Of a stretch of 5,026 nt of DNA, positions 1-5,026 are shown in pieces. The position numbers and the translations under genes were made by a program. This DNA comes from an uncultured Intrasporangium sp. (GTDB taxonomy: Bacteria; Actinomycetota; Actinomycetes; Actinomycetales; Dermatophilaceae): assembly GCA_937873285.1 (NCBI GenBank), contig CALMNV010000066.1, positions 1 through 5,026 of the forward strand, in the 5' to 3' direction. The stretch's first letter is position 1, and every line of letters starts with the position of its first letter. The notes under the pieces were generated by a model. That model was not told where the DNA came from and searched no databases. It was given only the letters and a program-made list of their open reading frames with translations.

Positions 1-719
<719 letters not shown>

Positions 720-720
720 G

Positions 721-1203
721 ATGGACCTCTACCAGGACCTCATCCTCGATCACGCCAAGCACCCCCGGCACGCGGGCCTGCGCGAGCCGTGGGCCGCGGA
801 GGTCCACCACGTCAACCCGGTGTGCGGTGACGAGGTCACGCTGCGCGTCGACGTCGCCGGCACCGGTGACGACGCGCTCGTCGCCGACGTGTCGTATGCC
901 GCTCAGGGCTGCTCGATCTCGGTGGCCTCGACCTCGGTGCTCGCCGACGAGGTCATCGGCCGGCCGGTGCCGCAGGCGCTGGAGGTGGTTGCGGCGATGC
1001 GGGAGATGCTGACCTCCCGCGGCCGGGTGAGCGGTGACGAGACGCTGCTCGGTGACGGCGTGGCCTTGGGCGGCGTCTCCCGCTATCCCGCCCGGGTGAG
1101 GTGCGCGCTGCTCGGCTGGGGCGCCTTCACCGACGCGCTGGCCCGCTGTGGCGTCGACCTCAGCCGGCTGCCCGACCCCGCCACCCGAGGAGCGAAGTCA
1201 TGA
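721..1203 (+). CDS. sufU: SufU, zinc-dependent sulfur acceptor/carrier for SufS
   Basis: An IscU-fold protein of 160 residues. In Gram-positive suf systems it takes the persulfide from SufS and hands it to the SufBCD scaffold; it is a sulfurtransferase rather than a scaffold like IscU. The expected zinc ligands are present: Cys35 and Asp37 (NPVCGD), Cys64 (QGCSIS) and Cys128 (RVRCALLGW). The roughly 20-residue insertion between the second and third cysteines that separates SufU from IscU is present (about residues 95-120), and the IscU HscA-binding LPPVK motif is absent. The start ATG at 721 follows a GGAGG ribosome site (707-711) inside the end of sufS, with 1 base between genes, so translation is probably coupled. 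The codon TAT at 895-897 lies in one copy of the octamer GTATGCCG. Confidence 0.96.
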   Translation: MDLYQDLILDHAKHPRHAGLREPWAAEVHHVNPVCGDEVTLRVDVAGTGDDALVADVSYAAQGCSISVASTSVLADEVIGRPVPQALEVVAAMREMLTSRGRVSGDETLLGDGVALGGVSRYPARVRCALLGWGAFTDALARCGVDLSRLPDPATRGAKS

Positions 1204-1526
1204 GCTCGACCACCACGCCACCCAACGTCGCTGACCTCGAGGAGGCGCTGCGCGACGTCGTCGACCCCGAGCTCGGCATCAACGTCGTCGACCTCGGGCT
1301 CGTCTACGGCATCACCGTCGACCAGCAGGCCCACGCGGTCATCGACATGACGCTGACGTCTGCGGCGTGCCCGCTCACCGACGTCATCGAGGACCAGACG
1401 GCGCAGGCCCTCGAGGGCCTCGTCGCGACCCACCGCATCAACTGGGTCTGGATGCCGCCGTGGGGGCCGGACAAGATCACAGAGGACGGCCGCGAGCAGC
1501 TGCGCGCCCTCGGCTTCAACCTCTGA
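1200..1526 (+). CDS. sufT: SufT, MIP18/DUF59 family Fe-S maturation protein
   Basis: A 108-residue single-domain MIP18 (DUF59) protein. Members encoded at the end of suf operons are auxiliary factors for maturation of Fe-S proteins, needed mainly when demand is high; the exact biochemistry is unsettled. Visible family features: DPELGINVVDLGLVY (residues 22-36) with the DPE motif, TLTSAACPL (51-59) with the conserved Cys57, and a C-terminal WMPPWGPDKITEDGREQLR-type segment (84-102). The ATG at 1200 overlaps the sufU stop as ATGA and has a strong ribosome site, GAGGAG at 1187-1192, seven bases away. An in-frame ATG at 1101 lies inside sufU, has a residue string unlike the family, and is rejected. 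PaaD-type DUF59 proteins are the main alternative, but the operon context favours SufT. Confidence 0.94.
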   Translation: MSSTTTPPNVADLEEALRDVVDPELGINVVDLGLVYGITVDQQAHAVIDMTLTSAACPLTDVIEDQTAQALEGLVATHRINWVWMPPWGPDKITEDGREQLRALGFNL

Positions 1527-1543
1527 GCCGACGCCCGTCCCAG

Positions 1544-1561
1544 CCGGCCGGTCCCGGCCGG
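1544..1561. repeat. Perfect 18-base GC palindrome between sufT and the release-factor gene
   Basis: The sequence CCGGCCGG-TC-CCGGCCGG begins 17 bases after the sufT stop and ends directly against the GTG start of the next gene. As RNA it could fold into a very stable short hairpin of about 6-7 bp with a small loop. There is no T tract, so it is not a classic intrinsic terminator. It occupies the place where a ribosome site would be expected for the downstream gene. It may end or attenuate the suf transcript, limit translation of the next gene, or be chance in GC-rich DNA. Confidence 0.6.
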
Positions 1562-2152
1562 GTGATCGAGGTCGACCAGGTCCGGTGGGAGCGCTGGCTG
1601 GACGGCTTCGGCGCGCGGCACGGCCCGCTCACGGTCGAGCGCTCAGTCACGGCCGACGGGCCCGTCGTGCGCGTCCGGGCCGCGGACGGCGCCACGGCCA
1701 TCGCCCGCGGCTTCGAGCACGACCCGCTGGGCATCGTCCTCGTGCGCCGCGGCGGGTATGCCGTCGGGCTCGCCCACGGCTCCCGGCTCGTGGCCGCCAA
1801 GGTGGGCACCCGCCACGTGCAGTCGCGCACCGCGGCGGGCGGCTGGTCCCAGCAGCGCTTCGCCCGGCGCCGCGACGGGCAGGCCGACGAGCTCGTCGCC
1901 GCAGTGACCCGTCACGCCCGACGCCTGCTGCTCGGGGACGACGAGTCGCCCAAGGCCGGGGCGGGCGGCATACCGCGTGGTCTCGTCCTCGGTGGGGACC
2001 GCGCCCTGGTGTCTCAGGTGGTGCGGGCGCCGGCACTGCGGGCGCTGGACGGGCTGCCGCGCCGGGAGCTGCCGGACCTTCGCGACCCCACGCGCGCCGT
2101 CCTCGAGGCGGCGCTCCGCCGGGGTCGGGCTCTGCGGGTGGAGCTGGAGTAG
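1562..2152 (+). CDS. acVLRF1-family predicted peptidyl-tRNA hydrolase / ribosome-rescue release factor
   Basis: A 196-residue protein assigned to the actinobacterial VLRF1 group, related to the catalytic domain of eukaryotic Vms1/ANKZF1 and to eRF1 domain 2. Vms1 cleaves peptidyl-tRNA on stalled 60S subunits; the bacterial role is predicted, not seen here. Support: WERWLDGFGARHG near the N-terminus, LVRRGGYAVGL (60-70), LVAAKVGTRHVQSRTAAGG (76-94), then WSQQRFARRR (95-104). Gln97 or Gln98 probably matches the catalytic Gln of Vms1 (in its GGSQS loop), and the basic run would face rRNA. A GLVLGGDRALV strand (140-150) follows the second linker. The GTG at 1562 was chosen because the family begins just before a V-x-V...W/L-ERWL segment; no Met or Shine-Dalgarno is present and a palindrome abuts it. 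The rare Ile codon ATA (1970-1972) occurs inside a GTATGCCG octamer read on the minus strand. The gene lies 35 bases after sufT. Family call fairly sure, exact start less so. Confidence 0.85.
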   Translation: MIEVDQVRWERWLDGFGARHGPLTVERSVTADGPVVRVRAADGATAIARGFEHDPLGIVLVRRGGYAVGLAHGSRLVAAKVGTRHVQSRTAAGGWSQQRFARRRDGQADELVAAVTRHARRLLLGDDESPKAGAGGIPRGLVLGGDRALVSQVVRAPALRALDGLPRRELPDLRDPTRAVLEAALRRGRALRVELE

Positions 2153-2177
2153 CGTCCGCCCCTGTCCTCGCTGCGCA

Positions 2178-2238
2178 TCGGGTCGCGGACTGCGCTGCGC
2201 CGGCCAGCCGCTGCCCCGTTGCGCAGTCCGTGTCCCGA
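2178..2238. terminator. Long inverted repeat between convergent genes, probable bidirectional terminator
   Basis: Arms 2178-2195 and 2221-2238 can pair over 18 positions with 16 Watson-Crick pairs, one G-U wobble (2185/2231) and one T-T mismatch (2183/2233), around a 25-base loop. It begins 25 bases after the release-factor stop and ends 16 bases before the stop of the convergent peptidase gene, the usual place for a shared terminator. Neither side has a clear T tract, which is common for actinobacterial terminators. The symmetry would work for transcripts from either side. A protein-binding site or a small repeat element are alternatives. Confidence 0.65.
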
Positions 2239-2254
2239 CCGGCGGGCCGACGCC

Positions 2255-3223
2255 CTAGCTGACGGTGTCGACCCCGAAGGTGTTGCACTGGTTGAGGTCG
2301 CCGGTCTCGGCCCCGCGGGTGAACCAGGTCATGCGGGCCTGCGCCGAGCCGTGGGTCCACGACTCTGGGGTGACCCTGCCCTGGACCTTCTGCTGGATGC
2401 GGTCGTCGCCGACCGCCGCGGCCGCCGACAGGGCCGACTGGATGTCTCGCTGGGTGATCGGCTTCAGCAGGGCGTTGCCCTGCGCATCGGTCGTCTCGGT
2501 GGCGTGCTTGACCCAGGTGCCGGCGAGGCAGTCGGCCATGAGCTCGATCCGCACCGCGCCGGAGTTGGGGCCCTGCGGGTCCTGCTGGGCCCGGTTGAGC
2601 AGGCGGAGCAAATTCTGGATGTGGTGGCCGTACTCGTGTGCGACGACGTACTCCTTGGCGAGGTTGCCGGTGTCCGCCCCGAACTTGCTGCTCAGCTCGG
2701 TGAAGAAGGCGGCGTCGATGTACACCTTGGAGTCGAGCGGGCAGTAGAACGGCCCGACCTGGCTGCTCGCCTGGCCGCACGCGGACGAGGTCTGCCCCTG
2801 GTAGAGCACCGTGCGGGCCGGCTCGTAGGTGAGCGAGTACTTCGGCAGGGCCTTGGACCAGTAGTCCTGGACGCTGTTGACCGTGGCGATGACGAGGCAC
2901 ACGTCGTTGCGGTTGGCGTCGGCGCCGCTTCGGCACTGCGAGAAGCTCGAGCTGCGCACCTGACCGCCCGCACCGACCTGCTCCGGCTGCAACTGCTGCC
3001 CGGGCAGTCCCTGCGCGCCGCTGCCGCCGCGGTCACCGGTCCCGCCGCCGCCGAGCAGCCCCTGCCCGCCGAAGAGCAGGCCGAGGACCAGCAGGACGAG
3101 ACCTCCGATGCCGCCACCGACCTGGATGCCGCCGGGAAAGCTCCCGCCGCCTCCGCCGTAGCCGCCTCCGCCGCCGCTCTCCACCTGGGAGGTGTCGAGC
3201 TGGGCGTTGTCGTTGAAGCTCAT
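2255..3223 (-). CDS. Membrane-anchored neutral zinc metallopeptidase (YpfJ/zinc_metallopeptidase family)
   Basis: A 322-residue protein. Residues 1-15 (MSFNDNAQLDTSQVE) match the usual start of this family as I remember it. A Gly/Ser-rich stretch (16-32) and one hydrophobic segment (about 34-53) follow, then a Gly/Gln-rich linker (to about 90) and the catalytic domain. The zinc-binding HEXXH is H196-E197-Y198-G199-H200 in VVAHEYGHH, and the probable third ligand is Glu227 in RIELMADC, where the family usually has ELQADC. Six cysteines (97, 109, 149, 161, 232, 313), all beyond the membrane segment, suggest disulphides in an extracytoplasmic domain; the C-terminal CNTF is typical. The substrate is unknown. 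The start at 3223 fits the family N-terminus and an AGGAG site at 3232-3236; the in-frame extension to 3316 is rejected. Transcribed towards the release-factor gene and away from the membrane-protein gene; probably monocistronic. Confidence 0.93.
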   Translation of the reverse strand: MSFNDNAQLDTSQVESGGGGGYGGGGGSFPGGIQVGGGIGGLVLLVLGLLFGGQGLLGGGGTGDRGGSGAQGLPGQQLQPEQVGAGGQVRSSSFSQCRSGADANRNDVCLVIATVNSVQDYWSKALPKYSLTYEPARTVLYQGQTSSACGQASSQVGPFYCPLDSKVYIDAAFFTELSSKFGADTGNLAKEYVVAHEYGHHIQNLLRLLNRAQQDPQGPNSGAVRIELMADCLAGTWVKHATETTDAQGNALLKPITQRDIQSALSAAAAVGDDRIQQKVQGRVTPESWTHGSAQARMTWFTRGAETGDLNQCNTFGVDTVS

Positions 3224-3231
3224 GTCCAGTG

Positions 3232-3236
3232 CTCCT
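3232..3236 (-). promoter_or_regulatory. Ribosome binding site of the zinc metallopeptidase gene
   Basis: Read on the minus strand this is AGGAG, eight bases before the ATG at 3223. It decides the start in favour of MSFNDN over the upstream in-frame ATG at 3316, whose extra 31 residues do not resemble the family. Confidence 0.8.
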
Positions 3237-3337
3237 GCGCGGTCCCGGGGAAGGCTGTCGTTCTCTGGCTGCCGCACCACCCTAGTCGGGCGACCGCCGG
3301 AAGACGCGCCGCGCAACGGCGACCTGCTGTCTCAGGA

Positions 3338-3367
3338 ATCGTCATGGTGCGTTTGTGCTGGCGTCAA
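3338..3367 (-). promoter_or_regulatory. Possible promoter for the zinc metallopeptidase gene
   Basis: On the minus strand TTGACG (3367-3362, five of six matches to the -35 consensus) is followed after 18 bases by GACGAT (3343-3338), a weak -10 that keeps the key A and T at positions 2 and 6. It would give a leader of about 100 bases. A second possible -10, TAGGGT at 3284-3279, has no good -35. Both are weak pattern matches read by eye. Confidence 0.3.
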
Positions 3368-3389
3368 GGTTGTCGGGGTAGTCTTTGCT

Positions 3390-3588
3390 CGGCAGCAGGT
3401 TCCGACCCGGCTGCCGCTGCTCGACCTCTCGGCTTGTGGGTGGGCCGGGAGCACCGAAAACCTCGGTCCACGCGGGTGGGCTCGGGCGTTGACCGCGTCA
3501 CGGTGGGTGTGACGGCGGGCTCGACTCCGGCCGCGAGGACGCTGCATGCCGGGCCCTGGGGAGGGCGCCGGGTGCTGGGGAAGTGGGG
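3390..3588 (+). other. G-rich intergenic segment with hairpins, possible structured leader of the membrane-protein gene
   Basis: The gene-free interval 3224-3671 holds no convincing ORF or tRNA. Within it I see three small hairpins: CGGCAGC/GCTGCCG (3390-3396 with 3410-3416, with an inner GGT/ACC pair), ACCGA/TCGGT (3453-3457 with 3463-3467), and CCGC-GTCAC/GTGAC-G-CGG (3493-3501 with 3509-3518, one bulged base, 7-base loop). The plus strand also carries many G-triplets between 3438 and 3588 and almost no C-triplets. No known riboswitch or RNA family was recognised. Whether this stretch is transcribed is unknown; a possible -10 TAGTCT at 3379-3384 lacks a well-spaced -35. Confidence 0.35.
3551..3588 (+). 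other. Potential G-quadruplex sequence upstream of the membrane-protein gene
   Basis: Six runs of three or four G occur in order at 3551-3553, 3558-3561, 3563-3565, 3570-3572, 3577-3580 and 3585-3588, separated by 4, 1, 4, 4 and 4 bases. This satisfies the standard G3+N1-7 pattern with spare runs. It lies on the coding strand about 83 bases before the ATG at 3672, so it could form in the mRNA leader. The pattern is seen directly; folding and function are inference, and G runs are frequent in such DNA. Confidence 0.5.
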
Positions 3589-3658
3589 CTGCCAGTGGCG
3601 ACAGTCTCGGTGCAGGTCCGTCGACGACGCCGGGCCAGGCTACTTCCGACCTTTCCGT

Positions 3659-3664
3659 GGGGGA
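3659..3664 (+). promoter_or_regulatory. Ribosome binding site of the polytopic membrane-protein gene
   Basis: GGGGGA lies seven bases before the ATG at 3672. It favours that ATG over an in-frame GTG at 3657, which overlaps the site. Confidence 0.6.
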
Positions 3665-3671
3665 ATCTGCC

Positions 3672-5026
3672 ATGCCTTTGTCCGTCCAACGACTCTTCTC
3701 GCGCCCGCGGGTCCGAGCGCTAGCCGTCCCGGTGCTGACGGTGCTGCTGCTCGTCGGCACCGGCCTGACGCCGTGGTATCGCGGCGCGACGCCGACCGTG
3801 CTCGTCCTGCTCCTCCTCGCGGTGTCCCTCGTGACGGCCGGCCGGCTGCTGCGCAGGCATGCCGTGCGCTCCGCGGCCGGTGAGTCGGCGCGGGTCGCCG
3901 TGACCCGACCGATCCTCGAGCTCGTGCTGCAGCTCGCACCGGTGCTGCTGCTCACCGTGGCCTTCCCGGCGGCGGTCTCCCGGATCAGCACGGCGCAGGT
4001 CGGCGGCGTCCCGCTGACGACGGTGCTGCTGGCGTCCTCGCTCACCGTGCCGTGGCTGAGCATGGCGGTGTGCCTGCCGCTCTACCGCGGCATCGGCCAC
4101 CTGCTGCCGGCCACGGACGCCAGGCCGATCCGTTCCCGGCTGGCCGAGGTGCTGCCGACCACCTTCCTGCAGACGGCGCCGGCTGTGCTCGTCTTCGCGG
4201 TCCCGGTGGCCCTGGTCATGCGGTGGTCTGTCTCCGCGCTGCTCGCCTACGTCGTCCTGTGCCTGCTGCATGCGGCGTTCGCCCAGTCACTCGTGCTCGC
4301 CAACGTCACCCGGGACCGGATCCTCTGGGCCAGCGCCTGGGCCGCGTATGCCGCCGTCCTCCTGCTCGTGCCCCAGGCGTGGTTCCTGCCCCCGGTGGCA
4401 GGGATCCTGACCCAGCTGGTCCCGCTACGCCATGAGGTGCGCAGGATGCGCCGGCCCGCCCGTCTCGAGCACGCCGACGTCGCCGTGGACGTCTTCCGTG
4501 GCCTGCTCGCGGGGGCGGTCCTCTGGGCGCACCTGCTCTTCCTCTTCCTGCGCACCCGCGGGGACTTCTCCGTGGACACCCTCTTCCTCGCGATCCTGCC
4601 GGCCGTCGTGGCCTACAACTACTACTTCGTCCGGCTCGCGCCGACCTTCGACGACGCCGTCCTGCGGTTCCGCGACGCGATGGAGCACGAGCCGCACGCC
4701 AGGCTGCACGAGCGCTCGCGGCTGCTGGCGGCCGTCGTCGGCGGCTCCGTGCGACGGACCGGCCTCGTCGGTGCGCTGCTCGGCTTCGGCGTGACCGTCG
4801 CGCTCGGCAGCCAGCGCGACGTCTCGATCGCCTTCGTCGCCGCCGTGGCCGTGGCGTCCTGGCTGTTCCTCATGACCACGCTGCTGTGCTACAAGCTCGA
4901 CTACATCGGCCAGCGCCGGGAGGCGGACGTCCTCAACGGCGCGCACCTCGTCGTGTCGGCGGTGGCCTTCCTCGTGCTGCCCCCGGGACCCGTCGTCTAC
5001 CTCGGCCTGATCGCTGCCGAGCTCGT
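3672..5026 (+). CDS. Polytopic membrane protein, possibly polysaccharide-flippase-like, 3' end cut by window
   Basis: An open frame of 451 codons runs off the window edge. I do not recognise the family with confidence. By eye there are at least 12 hydrophobic segments, near residues 17-33, 41-58, 81-103, 114-137, 161-182, 186-208, 217-234, 236-252, 274-293, 301-320, 364-380 and 383-406, with one or two more from 424 on. Basic loops at 59-79, 138-160, 253-272, 321-363 and 407-423 fit a cytoplasmic N-terminus under the positive-inside rule. There is no signal peptide, ATP-binding motif or glycosyltransferase motif. Twelve to fourteen helices, and a long charged loop after YNYYFVRLAPTFDDAVLRFR followed later by CYKLDYIGQRREADVL, loosely recall PelG-like exopolysaccharide transporters (MOP superfamily); this rests on memory and is weak. 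The ATG at 3672 has a GGGGGA site. The nearest gene upstream is divergent, so it is probably the first gene of its own transcript. Confidence 0.8.
   Translation, partial: MPLSVQRLFSRPRVRALAVPVLTVLLLVGTGLTPWYRGATPTVLVLLLLAVSLVTAGRLLRRHAVRSAAGESARVAVTRPILELVLQLAPVLLLTVAFPAAVSRISTAQVGGVPLTTVLLASSLTVPWLSMAVCLPLYRGIGHLLPATDARPIRSRLAEVLPTTFLQTAPAVLVFAVPVALVMRWSVSALLAYVVLCLLHAAFAQSLVLANVTRDRILWASAWAAYAAVLLLVPQAWFLPPVAGILTQLVPLRHEVRRMRRPARLEHADVAVDVFRGLLAGAVLWAHLLFLFLRTRGDFSVDTLFLAILPAVVAYNYYFVRLAPTFDDAVLRFRDAMEHEPHARLHERSRLLAAVVGGSVRRTGLVGALLGFGVTVALGSQRDVSIAFVAAVAVASWLFLMTTLLCYKLDYIGQRREADVLNGAHLVVSAVAFLVLPPGPVVYLGLIAAEL

Noticed and set aside
1647..2936. 429-codon open frame on the minus strand
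   Set aside because: It is a shadow of the release-factor and peptidase genes, with an Arg/Pro/Ala-rich, low-information translation and no domain.
3113..3180. Short tandem-like GCC/TCC-rich repeats
   Set aside because: They encode the Gly-rich linker of the peptidase N-terminus and need no separate explanation.
3461..3541. Possible tRNA, suggested by a TCGACTCC string and a 5-bp stem with 7-base loop at 3497-3513
   Set aside because: No D-loop consensus, the T-stem has a mismatch, the 7-base loop GGTGGGT does not fit an anticodon loop, and the acceptor ends pair poorly.
3619..3626. CGTCGACG palindrome upstream of the membrane-protein gene
   Set aside because: An eight-base palindrome made of common GC-rich words is expected by chance; no paired copy or operator-like spacing was found.
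3344..3671. Possible small protein starting at ATG 3344 in the intergenic region
   Set aside because: No convincing ribosome site, a Cys/Trp/Arg-rich translation with no family resemblance, and the frame simply runs on into the membrane-protein gene out of frame.
2219..3883. Very long open frame on the plus strand (554 codons)
   Set aside because: It runs antisense across the whole zinc peptidase gene, the intergenic region and into the membrane-protein gene. Its translation shows no recognisable family, and long open shadow frames are expected in such GC-rich DNA.

Overview
The window is uniformly very G+C-rich and reads as chromosomal DNA of a high-GC Actinomycetota. The best clues are an actinobacterial-type suf operon tail (sufS-sufU-sufT), an actinobacterial VLRF1-type release factor, and strong preference for G/C at third codon positions. 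A placement in Micrococcales (Intrasporangiaceae-like) is only a guess. No insertion sequence, phage, CRISPR array, tRNA or rRNA was seen.

Layout. Positions 1-1526 (+) hold the end of an iron-sulfur cluster assembly operon: the C-terminal part of the cysteine desulfurase SufS (cut by the window edge), the sulfur acceptor SufU, and the MIP18/DUF59 protein SufT. Spacing is 1 nt, then a 4-nt overlap, so these genes are almost certainly translated from one mRNA. Thirty-five bases later comes a gene for an acVLRF1-family predicted peptidyl-tRNA hydrolase/release factor (1562-2152, +). It starts with GTG directly after a perfect 18-base GC palindrome. A long imperfect inverted repeat (2178-2238) separates it from a convergent gene (2255-3223, -) for a membrane-anchored neutral zinc metallopeptidase with an HEYGH motif. 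A 448-base intergenic stretch (3224-3671) follows. It contains a possible promoter for the peptidase gene and a G-run-rich segment with hairpins and a G-quadruplex pattern, lying upstream of the last gene. That gene (3672 to the window end, +) encodes a large polytopic membrane protein, possibly flippase-like, truncated by the window edge.

How the genes fit together. SufS takes sulfur from cysteine as a persulfide, SufU (zinc form) accepts and passes it on, and SufT is a maturation factor for Fe-S proteins. The SufB/C/D scaffold is expected just upstream, outside the window. The release factor may be a read-through passenger of the suf transcript. The peptidase and the membrane protein form a divergent pair with no evident functional link to suf. 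I see no clear new multi-gene system. The points most worth a second look are a recurrent octamer (GTATGCCG) that accounts for most of the rare TAT/ATA trinucleotides, the structured G-rich leader, and the unclassified membrane protein.
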